Below, one piece after another: positions 26,363 to 35,539 of a stretch of 64,000 bases of DNA (positions are counted from its first letter, which is position 1; every line of letters starts with the position of its first letter). The stretch is from JAHJQZ01 sp963676075. Lineage in GTDB: Bacteria; Pseudomonadota; Alphaproteobacteria; Rhizobiales; Devosiaceae. The DNA lies in contig CAXXNZ010000028.1 of assembly GCA_963676075.2 (NCBI GenBank), forward strand, positions 275,982 to 339,981, read 5' to 3'. Position numbers and translations under genes: made by a program. Below the pieces are notes generated by a model. That model searched no databases and was not told the origin of the DNA. It saw nothing but the letters and a program-made list of their open reading frames with translations.

Positions 26363-26453
26363 GTCGATCTCCCTGGCTGTTTCTGCCGTTCGATTGGGGA
26401 CCCACGATATAGTGGATTGGTTTGCCGAGTTCAAACAGTGCACGACAAACTGA

Positions 26454-27209
26454 TTACCAGGTTATGCTCTGAAGGAAGGCCAGCACACCTTCCTTGAACA
26501 CCTTGTCGCCTGTGGCGCGCATGTGATCGCGGCCGGGAATGACAAGCGCCTCGCCATTGGGGATGAGGTCCGCCAACGGCTCAGCCGCCCCGCTGACCTC
26601 GTCCTTGGACCCGACTGCGACGAGCACCGGAACCGTCATTTCACGGAACAAATCCTCCTCGATCGCTTCGCGACCTGATTCCATGCAGGCGGCCAGCGCC
26701 TTGCGGTCGGACTTCGTATGATCGGCAAAGATTCGATATTGCCGCCCGACTCGTCCGGTGATGTCCTCCAGCTTGTCAGCCCGGAGCGCGGCGACGATCT
26801 CCTCGCTGGTATCGAGGCCGCGCATCATGTTGGCGCCCATGCCGCCGAACACCGCCCCGGCAACGCGGGACGGGGCATCGATCGCAGCAAAGGCACAGAC
26901 CCGGGCGCCCATCGAATAGCCGATGAAGACCGCCTTCTCGATGCCGAGATGGTCGAGCAGGTTGACTGCGTCGTGTGCCATCAGTCGCGTTGGATAAAGC
27001 GTTGGGTCATAGAGCTTTTCGGACTCGCCATGGCCCCGATTATCGACCGCAATCGCCTTGTAGCCTGCCGAGGTGATGGTCTCGACCCAGCCCGTGTCGA
27101 CCCAATTGACCCTGCGGTTCGATCCGAACCCATGCACCAGCATCACCGGCGGTCCTTCGCCGAACACCTCGTAGGCGATTTCGATTCCTTCAGAGACGAA
27201 ACAGGGCAT
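26454..27209 (-). CDS. Alpha/beta hydrolase
   Basis: A 251-residue alpha/beta hydrolase. The oxyanion region VMLVHGFGSNRR, the nucleophile elbow GYSMGA, Asp in VAVGSKDEVSG and His in PGRDHMRATG give a complete triad. Likely an esterase or related enzyme; substrate unknown. Start at 27209 (MPCFVSEGIEIAYEV) has AAGGAT upstream. Same strand and neighbourhood as cysE and DUF3126, an order seen in other rhizobia; divergent from the zinc finger gene. Confidence 0.88.
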   Translation of the reverse strand: MPCFVSEGIEIAYEVFGEGPPVMLVHGFGSNRRVNWVDTGWVETITSAGYKAIAVDNRGHGESEKLYDPTLYPTRLMAHDAVNLLDHLGIEKAVFIGYSMGARVCAFAAIDAPSRVAGAVFGGMGANMMRGLDTSEEIVAALRADKLEDITGRVGRQYRIFADHTKSDRKALAACMESGREAIEEDLFREMTVPVLVAVGSKDEVSGAAEPLADLIPNGEALVIPGRDHMRATGDKVFKEGVLAFLQSITW

Positions 27210-27355
27210 GGATATCCTTGCTGGCATTGAGAAAGTTATGACCTCATAGCAACTAACGTTGGCGAGGCAAGCCGGTTGCATGGCGTTTGCGTCTGGAATT
27301 CGCCGAAATGCTCGGTTATGTTCCGCGCCATTCACCAATTTCGGACCAGAGCACG

Positions 27356-27601
27356 ATGGCACATACGGGCATTCCGCATTTCCACAATTCGAACGGACTG
27401 GCGCAGATCGAGATCGGCGCCCGTGAGTTCATGTGCGTGGGCGCCCTGCCCCCGTTCGATCATCCCCATGTCTTTCTCGACATGGGCGCCGACACCGATA
27501 TCGTCTGCCCCTATTGCTCGACTCACTATGTCTTCAACTCCCGACTCGACGCCGGCGCGGCTGTTCCGAGCTCCGCGGTGTTCGCCCCCGAAAAGGCGTA
27601 A
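27356..27601 (+). CDS. zf-CHCC zinc finger protein
   Basis: An 81-residue protein of the zf-CHCC family. Metal ligands are Cys in FMCVGALPP, His in DHPHVFLDMG, and CPYC; the last is followed by STHYVFNS. Relatives include the mitochondrial complex I subunit NDUFS6 zinc domain, and free-standing forms are common in alphaproteobacteria. Start taken at MAHTGIPHF. It precedes the FAD monooxygenase by ten bases, so the two are cotranscribed. Confidence 0.9.
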   Translation: MAHTGIPHFHNSNGLAQIEIGAREFMCVGALPPFDHPHVFLDMGADTDIVCPYCSTHYVFNSRLDAGAAVPSSAVFAPEKA

Positions 27602-27611
27602 GTAGCCGTTC

Positions 27612-28832
27612 ATGTCTTCATCGGGCCGCAGGTTCGTCATCGTCGGGGCGGGTGTTTCCGGGCTTTCCCTGGCGCTTGCGCTTGCCAAATTCGGCGCATC
27701 GGTCACCGTTCTCGAGAAGTCCGACACCATTCAGGAGTTCGGTGCAGGACTGCAGATAAGCCCCAATGCCCGCCGCATTCTCGATCGGCTCGGCGCTGGC
27801 CGCTACCTTCTGCCCAAGGTTCACCTGCCCGACGCCATCGACGTCTACCCGTTCCGCCACAAGACCCCGTTGACCTCGCTGAAGCTCGGCGGCCTGGTCC
27901 AGGAAAGCTTCGGGGCGCCCTATGGCGTCATGCATCGCGCTGATCTGGTCGAGGCGCTCTATCAGGCCTGCAAGCGCTTCGCCACGATCGACATCCTGTT
28001 CGGGGTCAAGCACGTCGATTTCGCCAATCATGCCCGCGGTTTCACCGTGATGATCGACGAGGCAGACGGCAAGTCGCGCATGATCAGGCCTTTTGCCTAT
28101 ATCGGCGCCGATGGCGTGCATTCACCCACCCGCACCGACCTGCTGAACGGCCCGATGGCGCGCTATTCCGGCTATACCGCGTGGCGGACGCTGATCGAGA
28201 TGGAGGCCCTGCCCGAGGAACTCAGCCAGACCAACACCTCGCTGCTCTGGGGACCGGGCTTTCACGCCGTTCTCTATCCGCTTCCTCACCGCAAACGCGC
28301 CAATCTCGCCATTTTTACCCGCATGAGCGAGAAAAAGGCCCAGGAGGCGCGCGACGGCCATCACTTCGAAGCGCCGCGCGAACTCAAACATTCACACGCC
28401 CTGTCGACGCTGATCGAACGAACCAATTCTCTGACGCCATGGCCGCTCTATGCCGTCTCGACCTCAAAATGGTATGATGGCCCGATCGGTCTGGTCGGTG
28501 ACGCCGCCCATGCCATGCTGCCGTTCCAGGCGCAGGGCGCTGCAATGGGCATCGAGGACGCCGCCGTTCTGGCGCCGCTTCTGATCGCCAACGCCGACCC
28601 GCAAAGCGCCTTTCACGCCTATGCCGCCCATCGCCAGAAGCGCGTCCAGCGCATCCAGCGCACCTCGGCGCGCAACGGCAAGATCTTTCACCTGCCTTGG
28701 CCACTCGGCTACGGTCGCGACGCCGTTGTCTGGCGCCAGGGGCCGTACGCACACTTGAAACGGCTTGGCTGGATATACAGTTATGACCCGGCGCCGGAGC
28801 CCGAGGCAAGTCGCCCGCGCCCCGTCGCCTGA
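27612..28832 (+). CDS. FAD-dependent monooxygenase (UbiH/salicylate hydroxylase type)
   Basis: A class A flavoprotein monooxygenase of 406 residues. The dinucleotide-binding GAGVSG is at residues 12-17, the DG motif in YIGADGVHSPTR and the FAD-ribityl GDAAHAMLPFQAQGAAMGIED are intact. It is closest in pattern to salicylate 1-monooxygenase-like enzymes; a ubiquinone hydroxylase role is possible but not shown. Ends in a Pro/Arg tail. Cotranscribed with the zf-CHCC gene. Confidence 0.9.
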   Translation: MSSSGRRFVIVGAGVSGLSLALALAKFGASVTVLEKSDTIQEFGAGLQISPNARRILDRLGAGRYLLPKVHLPDAIDVYPFRHKTPLTSLKLGGLVQESFGAPYGVMHRADLVEALYQACKRFATIDILFGVKHVDFANHARGFTVMIDEADGKSRMIRPFAYIGADGVHSPTRTDLLNGPMARYSGYTAWRTLIEMEALPEELSQTNTSLLWGPGFHAVLYPLPHRKRANLAIFTRMSEKKAQEARDGHHFEAPRELKHSHALSTLIERTNSLTPWPLYAVSTSKWYDGPIGLVGDAAHAMLPFQAQGAAMGIEDAAVLAPLLIANADPQSAFHAYAAHRQKRVQRIQRTSARNGKIFHLPWPLGYGRDAVVWRQGPYAHLKRLGWIYSYDPAPEPEASRPRPVA

Positions 28833-28955
28833 GCGTTCCCGACGTCTCTCGCCTGTGGACCTTCGGGCGGGAGCGGCCAAATCAGCAGCATTGGCGCTTG
28901 CCTTGCAGCAAGTGCCTGTGTCAACTGCGCCAAACATTGAAAGACCTTCAGATCA

Positions 28956-30332
28956 ATGGCCCTTAACCGGGAATCTCCTTTTGCCATCACATTTATCCTG
29001 ATCACCGTGCTGCTCGACATGGTCGGGCTCGGGATCATCTTGCCGGTGCTGCCCAACCTGCTTGAGTCGCTGACCGGCGACACGGTTGCCGGCGCAGCCA
29101 AGATCGGCGGCTATCTGGTCTTCATCTACGCGCTGATGCAGTTCCTGTTCTCGCCGGTGCTCGGAAACCTCTCCGACCGATTCGGCCGCCGGCCGGTGTT
29201 GCTGCTGTCGCTGGTCGGCCTGATCACCGACTACACGATCATGAGCTTCGCGCCGAGCGTCGCCTATCTGTTCATCGGGCGCATGATCGCCGGCATTTCC
29301 GGCGCCGCCGTTTCGACCGCTACCGCCTATATGGCCGACATCTCGCCGCGCGAAAAACGCGCCCAGCGTTTCGGGCTGATCGGCGCCGCCTTCGGGCTCG
29401 GTTTCATCATTGGCCCTGTGCTTGGTGGCGTGCTCGGCGAGATCAATGTGCGTGCGCCTTTCATGGTCGCAGCGGGCCTGGCCTTCGCCAATTTCCTGTT
29501 TGGCCTGATCATTCTGCCCGAGAGCCTGTCCAAGAAAAAGCGCCGGCGCTTCGACATCAAGCGCGCCAACCCGTTCGGTGCGCTGATGGCCTTCCGTTCG
29601 AACCCTGTCGTTCTGTGGATGATCGCCGCGTTGTTCCTGCTCGTTTTGGCAGCGCAGAGCTATCCGTCGGTGTGGAACTTCTTCACCATAGAGCGCTTCG
29701 GCTGGTCCTCCTCGCAGATCGGCATTTCACTGGCGGTTTTCGGCGTCCTGTTCGCACTCTCGCAGGGTGTGCTCGTCGGTCCGGTCGTCAAGCGCTTCGG
29801 CGACGCGATCACCATCCTCGTCGGCATGGTCGCGGCGGTGATCGCCTTTTTCGGCGTCTCGCTCATCCACACGCCTGTCGGTCTTTACGGCTATCTGGTC
29901 GTCGGCTCTCTTTCCGGACTGGCCGTGCCGACGATCACGGGACTGATATCGCGGATGGTTCCGGACAATGCCCAGGGCGAGCTTCAGGGCGCGGTCAATG
30001 CCGGCAACTCGCTGAGCGCCATTCTCGGCCCGATTATTGCGACTCAGCTTTTCGCCTTTTTCACCTCGGAAGGCGCCCCCTTCTATTTCCCCGGCGCGCC
30101 GTTCTTCGCGGCGGGCATCATGGTCTTGCTCTCCGCCGTCCTGTTCTACGTTACCTTTTTCCGTTTCGATCTGATGCACACGAAACCGGTCTCGAAGACC
30201 CCGCACGTACTCGACATCGCCAAACCGGGCGAAATCGCCATTCCGCCCCATAACGGCTCAGATGACGACGAGAACGAGAACGACGAGACCGACGGCAACG
30301 GCAAGAACGGCAATACCCCACCCGCGTCATGA
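28956..30332 (+). CDS. MFS transporter, TetA/DHA1-like
   Basis: A 12-helix major facilitator of 458 residues with the loop 2-3 motif A (GNLSDRFGRRPVL) and motif C-like GAAFGLGFIIGPVLGG in helix 5, which marks drug/proton antiporters. Resembles TetA-type efflux proteins but substrate is unknown. The cytosolic C terminus ends in an unusual Asp/Glu/Asn/Gly-rich tail (SDDDENENDETDGNGKNGN). Overlaps the following GNAT gene by four bases. Confidence 0.88.
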   Translation: MALNRESPFAITFILITVLLDMVGLGIILPVLPNLLESLTGDTVAGAAKIGGYLVFIYALMQFLFSPVLGNLSDRFGRRPVLLLSLVGLITDYTIMSFAPSVAYLFIGRMIAGISGAAVSTATAYMADISPREKRAQRFGLIGAAFGLGFIIGPVLGGVLGEINVRAPFMVAAGLAFANFLFGLIILPESLSKKKRRRFDIKRANPFGALMAFRSNPVVLWMIAALFLLVLAAQSYPSVWNFFTIERFGWSSSQIGISLAVFGVLFALSQGVLVGPVVKRFGDAITILVGMVAAVIAFFGVSLIHTPVGLYGYLVVGSLSGLAVPTITGLISRMVPDNAQGELQGAVNAGNSLSAILGPIIATQLFAFFTSEGAPFYFPGAPFFAAGIMVLLSAVLFYVTFFRFDLMHTKPVSKTPHVLDIAKPGEIAIPPHNGSDDDENENDETDGNGKNGNTPPAS

Positions 30333-30820
30333 CGCTCACCATTCGCCTGGCCGACAAACAGGCTGATCGTCCCGCCATCTGGGCCATCATGGAACCGGTG
30401 ATCCGCGCCGGCGAGACCTACCCGCTGCCACGCGACATGAAGGACAAGGCCGCCCTCGCCTATTGGCTGTCGAGCCTTCACACCACCTTCGTTTGCGAAG
30501 ACGAAACAGGCATTGTCGGCACCTACTACATCCGTCCCAACAATTCCGGCGGCGGCAGCCATATCTGCAACTGCGGCTACATGGTCGCTGATAACGCGCA
30601 AGGCAAAGGCGTCGCCACGGCCATGTGCAAACACTCGCTCACCACCGCGCGCGCTATGGGCTTTGCCGGCATGCAGTTCAACTTCGTCATCGCCGAAAAC
30701 GCCCGCGCCGTCGCCTTGTGGACGCGCATGGGCTTTGAGACCCTGGCTCGCCTGCCCGGCGTCTTTCGCTCGCCGACCAAGGGCGAGATCGACGCGCTGG
30801 TGATGTTCCAAAGGCTCTAG
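30329..30820 (+). CDS. GNAT family N-acetyltransferase
   Basis: A 163-residue GNAT enzyme. The acetyl-CoA-binding motif A lies in YMVADNAQGKGVATAMCKHS and motif B in VAENARAVALWTRMGF-like sequence. Start overlaps the MFS stop (ATGA), so the pair is one transcription unit. Substrate unknown; acetylation of a compound linked to the transporter is only a guess. Confidence 0.87.
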   Translation: MTLTIRLADKQADRPAIWAIMEPVIRAGETYPLPRDMKDKAALAYWLSSLHTTFVCEDETGIVGTYYIRPNNSGGGSHICNCGYMVADNAQGKGVATAMCKHSLTTARAMGFAGMQFNFVIAENARAVALWTRMGFETLARLPGVFRSPTKGEIDALVMFQRL

Positions 30821-31041
30821 CCAGAGCGCAACATTTTTGTCCGGAGCGGCCCTGCGATTTTTCTTGCCCTTCCTACAGGCCGGCAGCATGTCTTCAATAC
30901 CAGCGGCCTGCGGCTTGTTTTGGCAATAGGTAGCAAGTTTGCGTACTATCTCCCCCGCAGCCAAACGCGGCACGCCGAGTTTGCTTTTGCCCACATCCGA
31001 TGCGCTCTGGTTTTGCGAGCGTTCAATCAAGCGAGTCCCAA

Positions 31042-31518
31042 ATGTTTTGGCTAATAGCAATCGCAATCACCCTGCTCGGCTCGGTGGCAACAATCCTGTT
31101 TTCAGGCGCCGCCAATTGGTCGGTGCATGTGATTGCCGAGATTGTGCTGGTGTGGAGTCTCGCGTGGTTTTTCGGCGTGATCACAGTGATTGCCGGCCTG
31201 CAGCACATCTTCAATTCCGATCGGATAGCCGACTATATCGGCTGGGAAAAGGGCAGCGGTTTCCAGCTTGAACTCGGCTGGGCCGAAGTCGGCATCGGGC
31301 TGACCGGCATACTGACCATCTGGCTGCGCGGCACCTATGTCATCGCGCCGGTGATCGCCGGATCTCTGTTCTACCTCGGCGCGGCCTTCGTTCATGCGCG
31401 CGACATGATCAAGACGGGAAACTTCAGCGCCGGCAGCGCCGGTCCTGTGTTCTACATCGACATCATCATGCCGGTCATCTGTGTGTTGGCGTGTGTGGTC
31501 TATTTCGTCGGAACCTGA
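31042..31518 (+). CDS. Multi-pass membrane protein, DUF6790-like
   Basis: A 158-residue protein with about five hydrophobic helices (FWLIAIAITLLGSVATIL, VHVIAEIVLVWSLAWFF, and three more). The HIFNSDRIADYIGWEKGSGFQLELGWAEVG segment resembles the DUF6790 membrane family, which I assign with moderate confidence. Start at MFWLIA; no strong Shine-Dalgarno. The 220 bases before it, after the GNAT gene, contain nothing I can support. Confidence 0.7.
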   Translation: MFWLIAIAITLLGSVATILFSGAANWSVHVIAEIVLVWSLAWFFGVITVIAGLQHIFNSDRIADYIGWEKGSGFQLELGWAEVGIGLTGILTIWLRGTYVIAPVIAGSLFYLGAAFVHARDMIKTGNFSAGSAGPVFYIDIIMPVICVLACVVYFVGT

Positions 31519-31604
31519 CCAAACAGACCGAGGCCACAACAGCGCCCTCGCCCGCTCCTGCTACGCGGCGTCGAGCGCCACAATTTCTCAGGTTTTTTTG
31601 CGCG

Positions 31605-32066
31605 CTACAGCCGCTTCAACAGGTGGATGATCATCCCGAAGTTCGGATGCTCTTCGCGCTCGAAGACGTCATAACCAAGCCCCTGATAATAGGTGACATT
31701 TGCCGCCATCTTGGCATTGGTCAGCAGTTGAATCTCCGCCTTCCCCGCCTCGCGCGCAAGCTCTTCGGCGTGACCCAGCAACGCTCGACCAAGACCTCTA
31801 CCCTGCCAGTCAGGATCGACGGCGAGAGATTCGATAAACAGAAAACCATCAGCCAATCGCGTTGCGATTGAGCCGGCCAAAGCGCCATCCACCTCATGCA
31901 GATCGATCCGGTGATCTTCCAGCATCACCGCGTAATCAGCAGACATCGGCGCGGGAGGACGCCCAAGCACGGGCACCCATTTCGCATAGGCGCGTTCGGC
32001 GAGCAGCTTGATCGCCGCCGCGTCGGCAGGACCGGCGCGGCGCAAGTTCAGTTCGGGCGTTTTCAC
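31605..32066 (-). CDS. GNAT family N-acetyltransferase
   Basis: A 153-residue GNAT protein with the core ESLAVDPDWQGRGLGRALL motif (Q/RxxGxG/A) and the C-terminal NVTYYQGLGYDVFERE block. The GTG start at 32066 lies one base after the gndA stop, with GAGGA five bases upstream inside the gndA end, so translation is coupled to gndA. Substrate unknown. Confidence 0.88.
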   Translation of the reverse strand: MKTPELNLRRAGPADAAAIKLLAERAYAKWVPVLGRPPAPMSADYAVMLEDHRIDLHEVDGALAGSIATRLADGFLFIESLAVDPDWQGRGLGRALLGHAEELAREAGKAEIQLLTNAKMAANVTYYQGLGYDVFEREEHPNFGMIIHLLKRL

Positions 32067-32067
32067 A

Positions 32068-33486
32068 CTAGTCCTCGAGCGTCGACGGCCACTCGTGGTG
32101 CAGGTCTTCGCCGCGCCCTTCGATGACAAAGCCATGGGCGCCAAAGAAATCGCGCTGGCCCTGGATGAGATTGGCCGTGCCGGTCGCCTGGCGGTAGCTG
32201 TCGAAATAGCTCAGCGATGCGGAAAGGCAGATCAGCGGGAACTCGCCAAGCGCCCCGGCGGCAACGACCTTGCGCAAGGCCAGATGGGCGCCCTTCATCA
32301 CTTCGATGAAGTCCGAAACCATCAAGAGGTTGGTGTTCTCGCCCTTCTCATAGGCCGCCGCCATCTGATCGAGGAATTTCGAGCGGATGATGCAGCCGGC
32401 GCGCCAGATCTTGGCGATGGTCGACAGCGGCAGTCCCCAGCCGTTCTCCTCGGACGCCTTCTGCAAGACGGCAAAGCCCTGCGCGTAGGAAACGATCTTG
32501 CCGGCCAGCAGCGCCTGTTCGAGATCGTCGAGCGTGATATCGCCCGCCCCGCCCGACGGCTTGCCATAGACCTTCTCGGCTTTGATGCGCTCGTCCTTCA
32601 GCGCCGAGATCGAACGGGCTGCGACGGCCCCTTCGATGGCGGTCGCCGGAACGCCCATGTCCTGAGCCGCGATGGCCGACCAGCGGCCCGTGCCCTTCTG
32701 CCCGGCCTTGTCGAGGATCAGCTCGACCAGCGGCTTGCCGGTCTCCTCGTCCATGGCTTCGAGTACATGGGCGGTGATTTCGATCAGGTAGGAATCGAGT
32801 AGCCCCTTGTTCCACTCGCGGAAAACCTTGGCGCATTCCGCCGGATTCATGCCGAGCCCGTCGCGCATCACACCATAGACCTCGGCGATCATCTGCATGT
32901 CGCCATATTCGATGCCGTTGTGGATGGTCTTGACGAAATGGCCGGCCCCGCCCTCGCCGAGATAGGCGCAGCAGCTCTCGCCATTGTACTTGGCCGCCGC
33001 CGCGGTCAGCACCGCTTCGGCATTGTGCCACTGCTCCTTGGCGCCACCGACCATGATCGAGGGACCATGCCGCGCGCCTTCCTCGCCGCCGGATACGCCG
33101 ACGCCAAGATAACCGATGCCCTTGGGCCCCAGCTCGGCGAAACGCCGTTCGGTGTCGGTGTAAAGCGAGTTGCCGCATTCGATGATCGAGTCGCCCTTAT
33201 CGAGCAACGGCAACAGCTTCTCGATCATCGCGTCGACCGGCGCGCCGGCCTTGACCATGATGATGATCGAACGCGGTGCCTTCACTGCCTTTACGAACGA
33301 CTCGAGGTCATATTCGGCGACGATCTTGTCGCTCAACCCCTGCGCCTCGGCTTCCTTGACGAAATCGTCGATCTTGCCCGGAGATCGGTTGTTGACGGCG
33401 ATCGTATAGCCCTCCTCGGCGATGTTGAGCGCGAGGTTGGAACCCATGACGGCAAGGCCGATCAGACCGATATCTGCTTCAGACAT
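32068..33486 (-). CDS. gndA: 6-phosphogluconate dehydrogenase, NADP-type
   Basis: The long (472-residue) decarboxylating 6PGDH. NADP-binding GLAVMGSNLALNIAEEG is at residues 10-25, the substrate signature GVSGGEEGARHGPSIM, the catalytic HFVKTIHNGIEYGDMQ, and the all-helical C-terminal domain ending near HHEWP are present. It makes ribulose 5-phosphate and NADPH. A second, shorter 6PGDH gene lies at the left edge of the window. Divergent from a gluconate-5-dehydrogenase-like SDR, hinting at a gluconate catabolic setting. Confidence 0.96.
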   Translation of the reverse strand: MSEADIGLIGLAVMGSNLALNIAEEGYTIAVNNRSPGKIDDFVKEAEAQGLSDKIVAEYDLESFVKAVKAPRSIIIMVKAGAPVDAMIEKLLPLLDKGDSIIECGNSLYTDTERRFAELGPKGIGYLGVGVSGGEEGARHGPSIMVGGAKEQWHNAEAVLTAAAAKYNGESCCAYLGEGGAGHFVKTIHNGIEYGDMQMIAEVYGVMRDGLGMNPAECAKVFREWNKGLLDSYLIEITAHVLEAMDEETGKPLVELILDKAGQKGTGRWSAIAAQDMGVPATAIEGAVAARSISALKDERIKAEKVYGKPSGGAGDITLDDLEQALLAGKIVSYAQGFAVLQKASEENGWGLPLSTIAKIWRAGCIIRSKFLDQMAAAYEKGENTNLLMVSDFIEVMKGAHLALRKVVAAGALGEFPLICLSASLSYFDSYRQATGTANLIQGQRDFFGAHGFVIEGRGEDLHHEWPSTLED

Positions 33487-33680
33487 AGAGCGTTCCCGGA
33501 TTTATTCAGAATTAGGACGGGTGAAATTGGGGCCGAAATTCGAGGCGCGCACTTGACCACACCTGCGGCGTGAAGGCAAAGCGCAAAAGCCGCCGAAATG
33601 ATGGTTGCCAACATGCGCAATCCGATATCGACATGCACACGCTCGCTTGCCGTGACGCGACCGCCATGCATGATGAAGCC

Positions 33681-34451
33681 ATGGACACGCTCAAACTCTT
33701 CGATCTCACCGGCAAACGCGCACTGATTACCGGCTCCAGTCGCGGCATCGGCTTTGCACTCGCCAAGGGACTCGCCGGCGCCGGCGCCGAGCTTCTCATC
33801 AATGGCCGCTCGGCCGAAACGCTCGGTGCAGCCGCGTCCGATCTGGCCGAAGCCGGCGCCAGGGTCACCGCCCTCGCCTTCGACGTCACCAGCGAAGACA
33901 GCATCTCCGACGCCATTGGCTATGCAGAGAACGACATCGGCCCGATCGACATCCTGATCAACAATGCCGGCATGCAGCATCGCGCGCCGCTTGAGGATTT
34001 TCCCGCAGAGGCCTTCGAGGCAATCATGCGGGCCAATGTCACTTCGGCGTTCCTTGTCGGCAAGGCGGTGGCCAACAACATGCTTGCGCGCGGCTCGGGC
34101 CGGATCATCAACATCTGCTCACTGACCACCCGCCTGGCGCGCGTCGGCATCACCCCATACACCACATCAAAGGGCGCCATAGCCAATCTGACCAAGGGCA
34201 TGGCATCGGAATGGGCCGGCAGGGGGTTGAACGTCAACGGCATCGCGCCGGGCTATTTCAAGACCGAACTCAACCGCGCTCTGTTCGAGGACGAGAAATT
34301 CACCAACTGGCTTACCGAACGCACGCCAGCTGGACGCTGGGGCGACACCGCCGAGCTTGTCGGCGCCGCCGTGTTCCTCGCCTCCGAAGCGGCGAGCTTC
34401 GTCAACGGCCACATCCTTTACGTCGACGGCGGCCTGTCGGCGCGCATGTAG
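33681..34451 (+). CDS. SDR oxidoreductase, gluconate 5-dehydrogenase-like
   Basis: A classical short-chain dehydrogenase of 256 residues. TGSSRGIG at residues 15-22, NNAG, catalytic Ser in NICSLTTRLAR and YTTSK are all present, and the product ends in the usual YVDGGLSARM. The LFDLTGKRALITGSSRGIG start and the C-terminal NRALFEDEKF region resemble gluconate 5-dehydrogenases. Start placed at MDTLKLFDLTG. Its position opposite gndA supports a gluconate role but does not prove it. Confidence 0.85.
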   Translation: MDTLKLFDLTGKRALITGSSRGIGFALAKGLAGAGAELLINGRSAETLGAAASDLAEAGARVTALAFDVTSEDSISDAIGYAENDIGPIDILINNAGMQHRAPLEDFPAEAFEAIMRANVTSAFLVGKAVANNMLARGSGRIINICSLTTRLARVGITPYTTSKGAIANLTKGMASEWAGRGLNVNGIAPGYFKTELNRALFEDEKFTNWLTERTPAGRWGDTAELVGAAVFLASEAASFVNGHILYVDGGLSARM

Positions 34452-34497
34452 GGCGGTAAGGTCCTCGTCTTGAGGCCTCATGACCTCAGGGTGAGAC

Positions 34498-34788
34498 CTA
34501 CACGTCTTCCACGTCGCTCAACCAGCCGACCTCGATCCGGTCGAGCTCACCCGGCTTCATCGTCTCGAGCCAGGCAAGAAAACCAGCCCGGTCGACAAGC
34601 CCGGCCCGCGCCGCATCCGCATCCGTCACATCGTCAGCCGAAATCGGCGTAATCGCGCCGATCTTCATGATGCCGAGTTTTGTCTTGAGCGTGCCACCTT
34701 CCCTGACCGTCCGCCGCCGCCAGCGCCGGAACTGCAAGGTGATCTCGCCAGAGCGGATCTTTTCGAGGACATCGCGTTTGATCAGCAT
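34498..34788 (-). CDS. ASCH domain-like protein
   Basis: A 96-residue protein whose first half (MLIKRDVLEKIRSGEITLQF then RRWRR and KLGIMKIGAI) has the basic, beta-barrel pattern of ASCH domains, which are thought to bind RNA or nucleotides. The second half is acidic. Start at 34788 is favoured because the family begins near the LIKRDVL segment; the frame is open 12 codons further. Function unknown. Confidence 0.65.
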   Translation of the reverse strand: MLIKRDVLEKIRSGEITLQFRRWRRRTVREGGTLKTKLGIMKIGAITPISADDVTDADAARAGLVDRAGFLAWLETMKPGELDRIEVGWLSDVEDV

Positions 34789-34902
34789 GGTTTGGCTTCC
34801 AGTCGCATTTGCGGCTCTTGCCACTCGGCCATAAGCCTCATGGCCTCCTCACCTAAAATCGCACCACCGGAGCGATTTTGCGCCTGCGGCGCCGGGTTGG
34901 AG

Positions 34903-34989
34903 TGGTGCAGGCGGCGGGAATCGAACCCGCACGGCTATACAGCCTCAGGATTTTAAGTCCTGTGTGTCTACCAGTTCCACCACGCCTGC
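34903..34989 (-). tRNA. tRNA-Leu (TAA)
   Basis: On the minus strand a complete type II tRNA of 84 bases plus encoded CCA. Acceptor arms GCAGGCG and CGCCTGC pair perfectly with discriminator A. The D-arm holds TGGTGGAACTGGTAGACAC, the anticodon loop reads CTTAAAA with TAA, there is a long variable arm, and the T-arm holds GGGTTCGATTCCC. Reads UUA/UUG leucine codons, which are rare in GC-rich genomes. Confidence 0.96.
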
Positions 34990-35047
34990 CTGCGAGTTTG
35001 ATGATATGCGCGCCTGCTGTCGTCAAGTCGCTGGCGCGCCCGGAACA

Positions 35048-35539
35048 TTAGTCGGTCTCACCGGAAATCGGCGCCGCGTAGGATACGTCGAGATCCCAGG
35101 GGAAATAAATCCAGGTGTCCTGGCTGACTTCGGTGATGAAGGTGTCGACCATCTCGCGCCCCTTGGGCTTGGCGTAGACGGTAGCAAAATGCGCGCCCGG
35201 CAGCATGTCGCGCACAACGCGCGCCGTCGCGCCGGTATCGACCAGATCGTCGACGATCAGCACCTTTTCCTTGCCGAGCATATCGAGCACGGTCTGGGAA
35301 ATCGGTTTCAGCACGCGGATGCTGCCCTGGTTCTGGTGGTCGTAGCTTTTGACCGCCACGCATTCGACGGTACGGATGTTGAGCTCGCGGGCGACGATCG
35401 CCGCCGGCACCAGCCCGCCGCGCGTGATAGCGACAACGGCAGCGAACGGCCCCTCGCCGGTCAGACGCCAGGCCAGCGCCCGGCTGTCGCGGTGAAACTG
35501 ATCCCAGGTGACGGGAAAGGACTTTTGCGAAGGGTTCAT
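35048..35539 (-). CDS. gpt: Xanthine phosphoribosyltransferase
   Basis: Purine salvage: transfers phosphoribose from PRPP to xanthine/guanine. The PRPP motif VLIVDDLVDTGATARVV and the N-terminal TRGGLVPAAIVARELNIR are diagnostic; 163 residues matches bacterial XGPRT. The ATG at 35539 overlaps the end of the upstream CinA-like gene by four bases. C-terminal IYFPWDLD fits the family. Confidence 0.93.
   Translation of the reverse strand: MNPSQKSFPVTWDQFHRDSRALAWRLTGEGPFAAVVAITRGGLVPAAIVARELNIRTVECVAVKSYDHQNQGSIRVLKPISQTVLDMLGKEKVLIVDDLVDTGATARVVRDMLPGAHFATVYAKPKGREMVDTFITEVSQDTWIYFPWDLDVSYAAPISGETD

Noticed and set aside
30830..31066. Minus-strand frame faintly like a transposase C-terminus (IVRKLATYCQNKPQ...LLP-type pattern)
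   Set aside because: The likeness is too weak, no transposase catalytic motif or terminal inverted repeats are present, and the frame runs on as the shadow of a GNAT gene.
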